Origin: Misgurnus anguillicaudatus
Taxonomy: Eukaryota > Chordata > Actinopteri > Cypriniformes > Cobitidae
Direction: 5' to 3'
Length of the DNA: 64,000 nucleotides
Assembly: GCF_027580225.2 (NCBI RefSeq)
Contig: NC_073340.2
Location: 37,949,501-38,013,500 of the forward strand
Under the pieces are notes generated by a model. It worked only from the letters and a program-made list of their open reading frames with translations. It did no database searches and was not told the DNA's origin. Made by a program: the position numbers and the translations under genes. Position 1 is the stretch's first letter, and every line of letters begins with the position of its first letter. Positions 1 to 16,532 of this stretch are shown here, piece after piece.

Positions 1-1974
<1,974 letters not shown>

Positions 1975-1976
1975 AG

Positions 1977-1978
<2 letters not shown>

Positions 1979-2033
<55 letters not shown>

Positions 2034-2041
2034 TGTCTGTC

Positions 2042-2077
<36 letters not shown>

Positions 2078-2104
2078 TGTCTGTCTTTTTGTGTGTCTGT
2101 CTGT

Positions 2105-2180
<76 letters not shown>
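1979..2180. repeat. GT/CTGT microsatellite
   Basis: About 200 bp of GT dinucleotides interrupted by CTGT runs and CTTTTT, starting five bases after the cpxm2 stop codon, so it would be transcribed in the 3' UTR. It makes spurious Cys-Val and Thr-His reading frames. Confidence 0.97.
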
Positions 2181-2183
<3 letters not shown>

Positions 2184-2700
2184 TATTAAATGAAGATATA
2201 TATTGTATGGATTTGTGGATTGTTGTGAGTTTTGTAGCAATGACTCTAAGACCAGAATCACAGCTATTGTGTTATTGTGTCTTTGTGTCATATAAACTGA
2301 CTTGTGTTACAGAAGCTGTTTTATTGTGATATTGCATCTATTTGCTTTGGTAATATTTCTGGCAGATTTGTTCAGCTTCTCTGTTTAACAAGTTTTATTC
2401 TCACACTTTCATTTTTATGGAAAGCTCATAGGATAAAACAAACAATAATGGAGTAACATAAATGTATAAAATCTTAGATTACTAAATGTAGCTGTTGTGA
2501 TTTTCTCTCACATCAACTTAATTTGTAAGTCTTAAATTAAAAACAAGTTCCTGCATGCAATACACCGTTACTGTAATCATTTCTGCTCGTTGTCTATATC
2601 GTAATTCATCTTTTGACTTTTTGTAACACAATCTTCATCCCAAATCCATTTACTGACCGCTGTTATAATGTTTATTCTGAATATTATTACATAAAGCGGA

Positions 2701-2706
2701 AATAAA
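2701..2706 (+). promoter_or_regulatory. Candidate polyadenylation signal of cpxm2
   Basis: Canonical AATAAA about 730 bp after the cpxm2 stop. There is no direct proof of the cleavage site. Confidence 0.4.
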
Positions 2707-2801
2707 ACTCATTTGAACGGTGACATATCTCTCTTTCTTTCTTTGTGTGTGTGTGTGCGCGCGCGTGTGCGTTTAACCTGGTTAGTACAACATAAACACA
2801 C

Positions 2802-3179
2802 TTAAAGGTGCAGTGTGTAATTTTTAGAAGGATCTCTTGACAGAAATGCAAAATCATATACTAACTATATTATCAGGGGTTTTAAAGACCATTTTATATT
2901 GAACCATTATGTTTTTATTACCTTATAATGAGACTTTTTTTATTTACATACACTGAGGGCCTCTTACGTGGAAGTCGCCATTTTGTGCCGCCATGTTTCT
3001 ACAGAAGCCCTTAATGGACAAACTTTTTTTACTAAGTTGTCTCAGACGATAACATGTTTTTCTGGTGGCGGCTACTGTAGCTTCTTTATGCGTTGCAAAA
3101 GCGAGGTGGACTGAGCCGTTGGTTGCAATTCGCAACCTCACCACTAGATGCTGCTAAAATGAACACACTGCACCTTTAA
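2802..3179 (+). mobile_element. TTAA-flanked MITE (family B), copy 1
   Basis: Starts TTAAAGGTGCAGTGTGTAA and ends ACACACTGCACCTTTAA, so it has terminal inverted repeats bounded by TTAA on both sides, as in piggyBac-type targets. The interior (ctcttgacagaaatgcaaaa; cttaatggacaaactttttt) is shared with the inverted copy at 3659-4045. Confidence 0.8.
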
Positions 3180-3503
3180 AGCATCCTCATGAACCCAAAT
3201 GTGTAATATATCCAGTGGTGTACAAAGGAAAGGTCAAAGATTTTGACCCACTTAAAATATTTATGAGGATGCGTAACATCATTTTGTGTATGGTTCTCTC
3301 TTTCATCCATAAATGTAGATGTGAAACACTGACCATTGGCATGCTCCACTTTGTACTTTGGCAGGTTGAATCTCATATACAGAAGGCTTTATATTGGGGG
3401 TGTTTGACTTCATGCCGAATTGCGCAATCCAATCACCGTATGAAATGAAAAGTGACTGGAGAGCAGACTGGTGTGGCGCCACAAGAACTGACAGGTGAAT
3501 GAC

Positions 3504-3573
3504 ATCAAAGTACCGCGAGAGCGATTTAAGAAATCACACGGAGAAATCTGCTTCTCGCGGTACTTTGACATCA
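3504..3573. repeat. Hairpin with 15-bp perfect arms
   Basis: caaagtaccgcgaga is repeated as its reverse complement tctcgcggtactttg, separated by about 32 bases, between the two family-B MITEs. Probably the core of another small inverted-repeat element. Confidence 0.7.
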
Positions 3574-3658
3574 CCAAGCGGTCCGCGTAGTGCAACGTCG
3601 AACCTAACTCACACGAACAGTCCATGTGGAGCAGTGCTGGAAATTAAAATCTGGAGAG

Positions 3659-4045
3659 TTAAAGGTGCAGAGTGTACATTTTTGTGGCGTCTGGTGGTGG
3701 GGTTGTGCATTGCAACCAGCGGCTTAGTCCACTGCTCACTCCTCACTTTTGCAACGCATAGAGAAGCTACGTTAGCCGCCACCGCACAAACATGTCATCA
3801 TTGGAGAAAACTTAGTAAAAAAGTTTGTCTGTTAAGGGCTTCTGTAGAAACATGGTGGCACAAAATGGCGACTTCCACGTAAGGGGACCCTCGGTTTATG
3901 GAAAGAAAAACATCTCATTCTAAGGTAATAAACACATAACAGTTCATTATGAAAGGTCTTTATACACCCCTGATACTATAGTTTTGTATGTTATTTTGCA
4001 TTTCTGTCAAGAGATCCTTCTAAAAATTACACACTGCACCTTTAA
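3659..4045 (-). mobile_element. TTAA-flanked MITE (family B), copy 2, inverted
   Basis: Same family as 2802-3179 in the opposite orientation: begins TTAAAGGTGCAGAGTGTAC and ends TTACACACTGCACCTTTAA, again with TTAA at both ends. Confidence 0.8.
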
Positions 4046-5000
4046 CAACGCAAGTGTGACTAAACAACATTTAAATAATCAGTCCAGTTTATCACTTTAT
4101 GTGAAGGTGAGGATCCACAGGCACTAAAATAAGTCCATGTTGATGTCTTGATGGTTTAACGTTAGCTGCCGTCAGTTCAGCAAGTTTGCTTGTGCTTCAC
4201 GGTGTTAAACTTCCCTTCTGTGTTCATTTTTATATCTACGTTCAAGATTTTAATGTATAGGATTTTAAACTTCTGTGAGATAATTAATGTCTGCGTTGAT
4301 GTTCATATTATATTAATCATCTCCACTTTTTGTTTTTTTCTCTTTTTTGTTTTTTGGTGTCTTAGGCTACATGATGGTAGTTATTGCTACATTCTTAGAC
4401 ATGATTTATATTATATACAAAAAAGGTTTTTATATCAACGACTATGCAAACTAGAGTTAATAGTTCATTCATGGTCATCTTAAATGCGTATTATTTATAA
4501 TATAGGGTGGATTATTTTTCTCCTTTCATACATGTGTTAGCCATGGAGTGAAGATTGTAAAGAGTTTATGAAATACTTTTAAACGTTGATTAACACTAAA
4601 CCAGTAAAAACATCTGCTGTTAATTCCCCAGCTGTAAATGCCATTGGCTGTTAAAGTCTTTTCTTTGTTGCTTATAATAAACAACTGACACGATGATAAC
4701 ACATAAGCAGTCTTTCAGAATGCTCTCAATTACATGAAGATGCTGTATACTGTATGCATCTGTGAGTGTGGTGGTGATTATGGGATGTCACACTGGGACG
4801 AGAGGGAAAAATCAATGTATTCTCACTACAAAAAGACAAGACTACACCACTGAATATATATCAGACCCAATAAACTTGATCAGTTTTCTCACTCATTTTT
4901 AAGTATTAACATCACACAGATGATTGTAAACAACACCTGTTTTCATTCTCAGCACCCTAAACCGCATCAGAGAAATGAATTTTTCTGCAGCAGATGCTGA
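4046..5000. other. Intergenic, no gene recognised
   Basis: AT-rich sequence with scattered stop codons in all frames. No domain, RNA gene or clear repeat was seen. Confidence 0.5.
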
Positions 5001-5002
5001 AC

Positions 5003-5023
5003 AGACACAGACACAGACACACA

Positions 5024-5114
<91 letters not shown>
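5003..5114. repeat. CA microsatellite
   Basis: CAGACA units passing into about 45 uninterrupted CA dinucleotides. Confidence 0.97.
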
Positions 5115-5115
<1 letters not shown>

Positions 5116-6059
5116 AGCTTCTTCTTATAGTAAACATGTGAAAAAACATCAAATAAAAGAATACACAAAAGACAGTATAATTATAGAAACATACTTAACT
5201 TCTATGTGTGTCATCTATATATCTGCGTCATTTCTTTGTGATGTTTATGTCTTCAGGTTTGAACGAAAATGTAGCTGCGCATCTGATTTGTTCAGTCTAC
5301 AGAGCTGTCAGGTTAAACTGATGATGACTGATGGTTAGTTTGAGTCCTGTCAGGTTAAACTGCAGTGCCACCCAGTGGCCAAATACACCAGACGAGATTA
5401 ATCTGATAGACCAGCAGATGGAGCCGTCATCAACCAGTTCACATGCACAAAATAAGCGGACGTCTATCAAAATTCAGTTCAAAATGCAAATCAAGAATCC
5501 GTCTACTACACAGAAAACTGCGTTTACAGGAGTTGGATATTCCCGGTGGGAAATCTTTTAAAAGCCAATATCTATTTTCATGTCTGTACAACACAACCAG
5601 AGTTTGTAATTTCGCGGTTTCTCCATTAACAGCTTGCCTTTATGCGTTACTTTACGCTTACTTCCGTTTGTGACGTTTATCTTTACACGCGCACATGAAA
5701 ATAAACAGCAGGTGGTTTACGGGGTGATGATGATGAAGATGAAGACTCGCGTCTGTTGCAGTACAATTGCTGTTAACTCTTCTGTCTGTCGCTGTAAACC
5801 TGACAGTATAACAGACGCATGAATGAGCTCTGATCTCCAGGACATCACCAGACTTTGAGTAACGAGTCTGTAGAGAACCTTACTTCCGGTTTGTTTAGTG
5901 GTCTAGCTAGTGAATAAACTGAACTCTGGAACAAAACCTTGTGCAAAAATAACAAATGTTTTGGTTACCTAAAGACGATGGGAGGGTCGGACATGGATCA
6001 GTGCTGTGAAGGGACGTTTGGCAGCCGATTTGTAGTTCTAAATGTAAGTTCGAGAGGAG
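5115..6059. other. Intergenic, no gene recognised
   Basis: Mixed-composition DNA. Short open frames show no recognisable domain or splice-linked coding pattern. Confidence 0.45.
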
Positions 6060-6186
6060 CCCTGCTGAAAAAACAGCATCAAACCAGCATGCTGGTCTAT
6101 GCCGGTTTAGCTGGTGTTCACTAGCAAACCAGCACCAAAACACAACATATGCTGGTCTTGCTGGTATGCTGGTTTTTTCAGCAGGG
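6060..6186. mobile_element. CCAGC-rich MITE, short copy
   Basis: Bounded by ccctgctgaaaaaacagc and its inverse gctggttttttcagcaggg. The interior is made of repeated CCAGC/GCTGG words (gctggtgttcactagcaaac). Member of a six-copy family in this window. Confidence 0.8.
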
Positions 6187-7542
6187 AGCCTAAACATTTA
6201 GGCCTGTCAATCATCATTATGGGCATATATAATGCAGTCTTCCGGCCTCCGGGTCCAGCTGCAATCCCTCCTCCTCTTCATCTCCTCCTTCACTGCTCTC
6301 TTTCTTCCTCCGTGCAGTTCTGTTGCAGGGGGTTGAACTTGGTGCTGGTGCTGCCTCGGCGTCAGGTTCGCTCTATCTGAAGGTTCAGAGCTCAGCTGCA
6401 GAGCTCCCTTCGAGGACAACAAACCAAATTCATTTAATATGAATCATTAAGATCTTAATGCACAGGCGAACTAGTGAAGTTAAGATTGTATAGATTATAT
6501 AGTACATTTAACACAGCAATGTTAGCTCAGTGTAGCTTTTAATACGCTTTAGCTATTTGAACTAAGGTAGGTAATCTACTTGTTGTTTATTTTTCTTGTT
6601 ATCAGAAATAAACTGCTGCTAAAGGACTCGTATTGATGCTTTGCAGAGTTTACAGAAAGTTACGTTTGATTCAGATACATAAAAAGCTCAGTAAACGCGT
6701 CTCAGTTTTCACTCATCATCATCATCATCATCATGATGGATTTAGTCCCTATTATAGTTTATTATAGATTTATTATAGATCAAGTTTTTTTCTATTTACA
6801 AAGATAAAGATCACAGAATTATAAGAAGAAGCTCTGCAGAACTGGATTGTTGTCAGATCAAACAGTTTTAAGATGTAATGTGGATAACATAGATGTAGTT
6901 TAGTATAGATCAGGTTAAGTTGACAATAAAGTGAATGAAACAGATGTATATTAATGAACCTGCAGTTATTAAATTGTTGATAGGAGGCAGTGGGTTTGGC
7001 TTTAGTATAACTGTGAGACATTTTGATATCAATAACGCACCATTTAATTACAACACAGAGGAAATGGGTCGGTGAGCGATCAAACCCATCCGGCCACCAC
7101 AAAGATCCACTTCCAACTGGACGCTTAACCATCCGATTGTAATGCCAACACGATTCATTATATGTTTATCCAATGAATTACTGAAAATCTCTTCCCGTCC
7201 GCCTGCCCGAAACAGTGGCCAGATTCATGGTGAGCCGGCGGCTCAACTTTCTGCTAATAACATCACTGTCAGAATAATGGCAGGAGCCTCAGGGCCCATG
7301 ACAGACAAATTGCTCTCCTGTGCAAAAATGATATTGAGGAATTTCTAGAGAAAAGAAATATGTCATTGTTTGGTGATAACCACAATTGCAGCTTTGTTTG
7401 TGTAATCGTTGTATCTCGTGAGATGAAAGCAGAATTTTCATCTTCTAGACAAGAGACCAGAAGCAGAGACACCTGAGATTCATTCACCTGCAGGTAAAGA
7501 AGCTTTGATTGAATTTAACTTCCCTCAGAGGTTTGGTGATTA
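6187..7542. other. Intergenic, no gene recognised
   Basis: Contains a short (ATC)n run near 6716-6734 and otherwise unremarkable AT-rich sequence. Confidence 0.45.
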
Positions 7543-7733
7543 GTGTTTGGTCAGCGCCCCTCACCTTCGCCTTACCAGCTTGTATATTCAATAAAAGGCA
7601 GGATACAGTACAGTCAGAATTCATTCAAAAAGTGCACACATTTAAGTGTTCCCGTCTTAGTCGTAACTCAACTCACCCGTGTGGAGTGTAAGTAAAGGGT
7701 TAAAAGTGACACAGAGGGGCGCTGACCAAACAC
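7543..7733. mobile_element. Small MITE with 20-bp terminal inverted repeats
   Basis: gtgtttggtcagcgcccctc at 7543-7562 is repeated exactly as its reverse complement at 7714-7733. The 150-bp interior has no coding potential. Confidence 0.75.
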
Positions 7734-7994
7734 CAATAAGTTGGGAATGAGAACATGTGGTTTTGTTCTTTACATGTCAATTTGTGAGTTACCAGATTTC
7801 ACATCCATAGTGTGCTATTGTTTCTCTAGTCTAGTGAATTGTTTATTTACAATCATTTGGATTAGAATGGGAATTTTTTTTGGAGTGGGAATTGAATTTC
7901 ATTTGAACTCCTGCTGACTCGTGCCTGATTCTCTAGCAGGTTCCTTCACATCAACAGCTCAAATTATTTTATTCAACACATTGCAGATTCAGTA

Positions 7995-9240
<1,246 letters not shown>

Positions 9241-9492
9241 TGTGCTGCTCTTCAGGATCAGTCAAACTCTTTACGAATGGTGAGTAAACATCAACAGCTT
9301 CTAATAATGAGGACTAACAGCTTTTTTAAACATTTGTCATTAATGAAGTTTGTGGTGACTGCTGTGATCATATTAAACAACTCATAACTCATCTGTTAAT
9401 GTGTATTAGTCGTTAGTAGTATTTCTTTCCTTTGTGGTTTTGTTTGGTATCTTCTATCATCTTGTTGTTTGTGTTTACTGTCAGTTTCAGAT

Positions 9493-12400
9493 ATGTTTCA
9501 GACGGTTCAGTTCCTCTTCTCTTCTGGACTTGACAGACCCAGTAAGACCAGCAAACCTCCCACCACCAGTCTAACAGACTGGACTCACGGTTCACATGAG
9601 TTTCTCAGACGTGTTAGGTGAGATCTTATAATAACTCGCTTTGTTTGAATGATAGTTTTAAAGTTAGGGTTTGTCTGATGTGAGATCTGTGTTACTCTGT
9701 GCAGAGGTCACATCACAGTCTTCTGTGTCATTTATTCTCCAGCAGATTAAGCAACTTGGGCGATTTACCAAGGCAAAATATTAGGCAACGCGTCATGGGG
9801 TTATTTTTTTAGGTTCACGTTCAATGACATTCTTCTCATACGTTCACACAGGCAACTGAGTGGTCTGAGAAAAGATGAGGTGTTTTATAACCTGCGTGTA
9901 CCAAACCAGTCCGAGGCCACCGGAGACGAGATCAACCTGGTGTTGGTCACAGGTATCTTCTCAAACGTCATAGAGGGCTTTTAATATCATCATTCAGACA
10001 GCAGATCTTCACCGAAACTCTCGTGTTGTCTTCTCCAGGTCACGGCCTGTTTTGTATCGATCTGAAGACGTGGAGCGGTTCTGTTTCGGTTGAGAGTAAG
10101 ATCCACTGGCATCTGCGGGTCAAAACAAAGGAGCAGAACTTTAACAACATCTCTATTCAGCAGGTCCCTGATGCTCTTCAGACCGTCACAGTAAGATCAT
10201 CCTGTGCTCAAATGCTCCTCTGATAGCTGAATCTAGATTCAATCTGTATACAAACATCTGTCAGCTCGTGTTAGTCCAGAGAGTTCTTCTCTCTGCAGGT
10301 GAAGGCTCGTAATCTCCAGGCTCACATGAAGCGCTGTGGGCTGAACATTCATCCGGATCTGTTTTTTCCCAGAATCCTTTTCTTGTCTCCAGACTGCGTG
10401 CTCAGTGAAGAGTTGAGAAATAGAAGTGAGCTTGTGTCCTGCCGTGATGTCGAAGCTCTCTTCTGCTCTCTTAGAGAAGGATTTACATCCTGGCTGTCAG
10501 ATGTCTTCACCCCATCCTGGATTACAGGTGGATGTCATAATCATCTCACACTTCTGTCATATGTACCCTTTGTAACTAAATTCACTGACTCCAAGTCTCA
10601 TATTGATGTCCAAGTTTATTTGCAGTTTTACACCTAACATCACAACAAGAAACATACACTTAATCCTTAAAAAATACAACGCATACATAAACAGTTCATT
10701 ACCGTGTGCGCCTGATAACCAGCATAGAATTCAGCTGAACTTATTCTTAGTCCATTCTGAACACTAACGCGTCCGGGTTAAAAAAGGAAAGGTCACGTGA
10801 ACACGCCTTCTGGCCCAACAAATGAAACATGATCAATTTACATGAATTACGTAATCCGAATACATCGACCCAATTCTTACGTACAATATATAATAAATAC
10901 AGTCCCATAAAATATCTTATTTCCTTCTATGCTTCAACTGACCTCTCAGCGTCAGCTACACCCTTTATTATATACTGTATAGATATAATCTCTCTCTTTA
11001 GGCACAGACATCATGAATACTTTTACAACATCCACAAATATATATCTTATGATTTCATTTCATAAATGGGCAGAATGAAATCTAAAGAGAGTTTGTTTTG
11101 CTCAGGACATTTGTCCTTCAGACAGATGAAAGGTGCACGAGAGCGACTGCGTGTGATGAGGACGTGGGATCTTCTGCAGCTGTCCAGCGGTGAGGAGTTG
11201 AAGGGAGATTATCAGGGCTGCCAACACCTCGCTGTCGACCGACAGGAGACCGACATACTGGAGTTCAGCAAAGATCGAGCTCTTCTTACTGAGACACTGT
11301 GGAGTCTGCTGGGAATCACATCACAGGTTACACACACCTTACATACACACCTAACTCTAACACATGTGTATGTGTGTTTTGCATTTCTAAAGACTGTTCC
11401 ATATTCAATCATTTAATCGAAGCGTCGTGTGTTTAAGTGTCTTAATATTCTGAATGATCCCAGAGAGGTCTCAAACTGAAATTTCCTGCGTTTATCAGAG
11501 TTGTGTCATCATGAGCTCTTACTGAGTTAATTTAAACATCAGAGGTCTGGGGCAAATACAACAATACATCCCCACCACCAGCCGCAGGACTGAGACGAGG
11601 CCTCTCTGAATACATTCAGTCTTTCAACAGCTCTTCATACACACTTCATAAAAATCAGGATGAAGATTTACATAAATTCTTGTTTTTATGACACTAAGGT
11701 GAATTTGAAGATCATTATTATCAATTCTTGTATAATGTGGGTCAGATTATGTTCTGAATATTTTGAATATATTGTACGAAGGAAACGTATTATATCTTCC
11801 ATACTTTTTCCATGTTTATTATCGAATGAAGCAGTATGTAAGTTTGTAAAAGGTTTTGTTGGGTGACTTGTGAATGAAAGTTATGTGTCCACGTCTCCTT
11901 TCTGACTCCAGCAATGCCATTGTTTGTGAGGATCAGTGTTGGATGTTTTAAAACATCAGCAGTAATGAAACACTTCACTTTTTATTAATGTGTCAATGAA
12001 GGGATAGATTCCTGTTAGTGTGTGCTTTAATTCAATGACTTGTTAAACTTTGCTGTAAATGCGATCGGTGATCTCCTGAACGTTTTGTTTTTGTAATTGT
12101 CTGAAATATGATTGACTCTTATCTGCTGCTTCTGCGGTTCAGCTCGGCCATCTGCTCTGTGAATTGACACATAAACCAGTTAGTGGACACTTTGGTCCAT
12201 TGTCTGTTGTTTTGATAATCACCCTTAATAACTCACAGCATCTATACGCTCTTTAAAACTCAATTAGCTGCTAAATAGAGTTAGACGTCCGCAGTCGTGT
12301 GTGTACAGTCTAATGTCATTACAAATGTTTTTGAAGGCCAAATGAAATCAGAAATTGTGGCCGAAGAACTTTGCGTTGTGTATTACAGTTAACCAGAGCT

Positions 12401-14531
12401 TGAATTGAATCAAGCCAAGGTCCCCAACATGTACGACAAAGAAGCCAACACAAAATTACAACACAATACTACCTTCAAACACAACTGGATGATTTGTGTA
12501 ATATATTGTGCTATTTTCTTCCTAAAATATTTGTCTTTAAAGGCTGAAAATAGTTCATTTTCAAAGATAAAGTCTGAAGTCCGTATTGTGGTGTTGTTGA
12601 GTGCAGGTTATATTATTTTAGATTGCTTTCTTAGTAGTCCAATAATTTAACCATTTTACTCAGTGTGTCGATGACTTTGCAATAATCATGGCCGATTCTT
12701 GGTGTTTAATATTAAGGGTCCCGCTGTCGCTTCTTACTATGCGCTCTGTATTTTTTTATGTAAAATCAAACTTTAACAGTTGTTCTCCATATGAACAAAC
12801 ATGCAATGCTGATCTTCTGCCCAGCACCAAACCTCTCAGAATTCACTTTCTTTGTATATGCAAGAATAAAGAAAGAGAAAAATACGTAATTGAAATAGTG
12901 TGGATAGCTACAATAAAAGAAAATGATGCTGTGAAAAGAGAACGAGACATTTTAATCCAGCGACATGACTTTGGAGGAGATAGACGTCTATTATCTGTCA
13001 ATATGAATCTCATTTAAAGCCCTTTTGTGTGTTTGTGTGCTGGATGAGATGAATCTTCAGAGAAATCCCACTGTAATCCCACACATCTGCTTTGAAGTCA
13101 GCATGTGTCTGTGATGCAAGAGTGCTTTATTACCTGATGCTCAATGAGATTTAAAAGAAAAATCGAGTTTTTGGTAGAATTCATTAAAACGAACATCTTT
13201 GCACATTTGTGAAGCATTTGCCAGAGAAGATTATAGATCAGGGGTCTTCAACTACTCTTCTTCTTCGAGGGCCAAACTTTTACCCCTATTTTTATCTTTT
13301 ATATATTTTTTACTTTTACTTATATTTTAGGAATAATTGACGACGGGCCATTGAATTATAAGAAAATATTGCACACCAAGGTGGTAATGCGGCACGACGC
13401 GAAGCTGTTCAGTTTTTTTGCCTTTTAATACAGAAAACTCATATTTTCTTTTTCAATTGCAGTTTAACATTGCAAGAGCCAAATGTTAGTTCAACTATGA
13501 ACACTTCACAAAAAAGTTCAAGTGTAAATAATCAACACATGTATTTTGTATAGCACTAACTGTAATGCAGAGCTGTTTAACTTTCATAAATTGTTACATT
13601 TCAAGTATTCACAAGCTATAGTCAGTCTTCTCCTAATGACTAAAATTACACATCGTGTTTTCTTTTTTTAATACTGTATATAGGCTAAACCGCCTTTCCA
13701 TCGTAAACTTCATTCAGACACGACTGTCTGAGTTCGCCCCCTAGTGGCAGTCATAATGAAATTTCCGTTTAATCGTAAATCCGTGTCAACATGGAAGAGA
13801 AGCTGATTCAAGCGCAAGAGCCTTTAATCTATGAATATATTTATACTTAATAATTTACTTATCAGTAATCAATGTTTTTTAAAGGATTCAAGTGTTACTG
13901 ATAAAGTTAAACAGAAAATGATTAAAAATGTAAAAATGGATTTTAGTAGCTAGGGTTTTGGTTAGCTGTGTAAATCATAAGCTTTCAGCCAATCATTTTC
14001 AGAGAGGTCACAGTCAGGGTCACAACCCATCTGACCTTTCGAGCAGATCATCCACAATCTATATACATACAAAGAGATGATCATTATTCAAACGTGTAAA
14101 CAGATGCAGTTACAGTCGTAGATGTTGATTGGTCAAAACAGAAATAGTACACACAATATACTAGAAACACTTGATCATAAGCTATTCTGTTTTACTGTTA
14201 ATCTCCATTTACATGTCACGCTTGATAGTTATTCATTTCATTATTATGAACCTTTGATCCAAATGCTTTAAATCATTTTTTCAAAGCTCTCAACCTCTCT
14301 TGTATATTATTGTGTAAATATGTGGTTGGATGTTTGAAAGAAGTCCATGTTTTCCTTTTGTAGGTGACTGTCCGGATGTATAAGCGTGGAGCTGAAGGAT
14401 GGCTGGGTAAACCGCTCATCGCCACGGCAACTATCCCTTCCACCACACACGTGATGTTCAGAATCAGCGGAGAAGAAACAGACGCTCAGTTTCCAGCTAA
14501 AACCATCAGCTGTATCACACTGAGTATTTGA
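9493..14531 (+). CDS. NERD (nuclease-related) domain protein, uncharacterised
   Basis: Coding exons 9493-9617, 9852-9952, 10039-10190, 10299-10527, 11106-11326 and 14364-14531 all have GT-AG ends and join in frame to 331 residues. The start is the first in-frame ATG of its exon (MFQTVQFLF); a probable non-coding first exon ends near 9278 with ATG|gtgagt. Residues of about 40-200 look like a NERD domain: an N-terminal helix, then GDEINLVLVTGHGLFCIDLK and TWSGSV, the Asp/Glu-x-n-Asp-Leu-Lys core seen in this nuclease-like fold, then a region with ILFLSPDCVLSEE. The C-terminal ~100 residues (RMYKRGAEGWLGKPLIATAT onward) form a short beta-rich tail. No signal peptide or membrane segment is evident. 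The function is unknown; DNA or RNA cleavage is only a family-level possibility. Confidence 0.8.
10560..11080. other. Intron 4 of the NERD gene, AT-rich, possible old repeat
   Basis: AT-rich intron sequence with no inverted repeat that I could define. No independent gene was seen. Confidence 0.4.
11327..14363. other. Long last intron of the NERD gene
   Basis: 3.0 kb of AT-rich DNA. A segment near 13238-13420 (ggggtcttcaactactcttc, then gggccaaac) resembles the ends of old hAT-type repeats. No exon was recognised. Confidence 0.5.
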
Positions 14532-14686
14532 AGAGTTTGTTTCCAAACTTTTTTAATTTGTCAAAAATCTTGTTTTTAATGTGCATTCCAGTTCATATCA
14601 ATCAAACTGCAGTTGGTTTGTTTTGATTTAAGCCTTCATAACTAGAAATACAGCCAAGTATCACAATTAAAACACAATAACATCAT

Positions 14687-14709
14687 AATAAACTTGTTTT
14701 GAAAATAAA
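14687..14709 (+). promoter_or_regulatory. Polyadenylation signals of the NERD gene
   Basis: Two AATAAA hexamers (14687-14692 and 14704-14709) about 160-175 bp after the stop codon. Confidence 0.55.
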
Positions 14710-16278
14710 AGTCTGAGTTATCTCGTTTTGGAACCAAACTCTTCATTTGATCAGGACATCAGGTGTCTACTTTAGCCTGAAGAAATGGACATCCAGACTA
14801 ATATTTATTAACTCTTATAATGAACACACTCTCCTTAATGGGTGAAAATCTCTACAACACTCAGATCACTTGTGTTTGTTTATTATTTATATTTCCCTTG
14901 TGATGATGATGGAATGAGCTTGAGAACTTTCCATCCATAATGATGTGTTATTTATTAATATATAATCACGCACGCACGCACGCACACACGCACACGCACA
15001 CACAGTGAGGATGGACGTTTTGACAGATAAATGAACTCATGGACAAAGGCAACACCGTGAATGAGACACACATTTCACCTGAATGCAGCGCTACACTCCA
15101 GGTAAAATGATCCGGACAGACAGGAATTTCTTGGATGAATCGGATCAGAGCCAAATTTTTGTCAACATCCTGCAGCACATTTTAAAAGTTTCCTAACTGA
15201 ATATGCAAAATACATTTAGTATCAAACATGATGTATGCTGTTAATCATTTCATTATATTTGCTACAAAAAAGAAAACACTGTGGTAATATGAGTCCTGTA
15301 GTATGAACACAATAATATAATCCATATTTCCCTCAGAATATCTCATTATTGTATATCATTTGCTGTTTTACAGTTTCTGGAATATCATTTCTCCGTTTGT
15401 GAAATGAAACTTAACGTTACCTACACGCAGCAGTAAACAATATTCCTGCTAAACAGTCACGTGCATTAATTGCTTGAAGTAATCCGGTACGCATATTTTA
15501 ATCTTTAGCGTAACCTCACTTTATTTCTTGCGTACCGGTACTGTGCCTCGTGCCTATCCTCACGCGTCAGTGAATGTGTGATTAATAGTAATGACATCAC
15601 ACTACAGGGAGGGGGCACTAAGTTAATTATCTGATTTATCTATCATCTCGATAAATCACGTGAATAAAAGCCGTACTATCCGAAGATTTCTTTTCTAATT
15701 TGAATACCCAGCAATGATAACTACATTAGCTTCACTCAGATGAAGTAAACACTGTCCGTGAGCAAACCAGCACCTGTGGTTCAGTCACAGCAACTCACAC
15801 CAGGACGTCCGACTGTGGCTGGCCATCATTCCCGCTGCTTTACCTCAGACTATGACGTACAGCTGAGCTGATCCTATACCTGTTTCATGAGGTAAACATC
15901 TTCTGATCTTAGAAAGTTCAGAACAGAGTTTAGATTTTTTGTTTGACCATTAATGTGATATTCTGGCAAAATGTTTTCCCAAACTGCTAAGTATCTTTTA
16001 CCTCTTGATCGCACGCGTTGTACCAACAATCTCAAGAGAACGGAACTTTTCCACACTTCAAGCACGTGTAATATTATTTATATGAATCTTTGTCTTACAT
16101 TAATGGAAACGAACACAATTGTCTACAATAAAGAGAGAAACAAAGCTCAGATTTCCAGGAAAATTGCATAACATGTAGTGACAGTTTTTAGTGCATTGCC
16201 ATTTATTTGTCATAGCAAAAGATTTATTTACACTAAAGTCAAACTAAGACACGAAGGGTTAAATATACAAGAAAGCAT
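14710..16278. other. Intergenic, no gene recognised
   Basis: Contains an ACGC/CACA simple repeat (14968-15004) and a 10-bp inverted pair ccggtacgca/tgcgtaccgg near 15485-15540. Nothing else was identified. Confidence 0.5.
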
Positions 16279-16532
16279 CCCTGCGGAAAAAAACAGCATC
16301 AAACCAGCATGGGTCTATGCTGGTTTAATGCTGATTTAGCTGGTGTTCACTAGCAAACCAGCACCAAAACACAACATATGCTGGTCTTGCTGATATATGA
16401 CCAGCATGGGATGCTGGTGCTAATGCTGGTTTGGTGCTGGTTTAGCTGGTGCTAATGCTGGTTTAGCTGGTGTTCAATAGCAAACCAGCACCAAAACACA
16501 ACATCTGCTGGTATGCTGTTTTTTCAGCAGGG
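16279..16532. mobile_element. CCAGC-rich MITE, long copy
   Basis: Starts ccctgcggaaaaaaacagc and ends gctgttttttcagcaggg, with several tandem gctggtgctaatgctggttt words inside. Same family as 6060-6186. Confidence 0.8.

Noticed and set aside
1979..2291. Cys-Val and Thr-His repeat proteins at GT/CA tracts (also at 5003, 7996 and 8962)
   Set aside because: Pure translations of microsatellites.
6207..6422. Open frames on both strands near 6.2-6.4 kb
   Set aside because: Proline/serine/arginine-rich, no domain, no splice partners.
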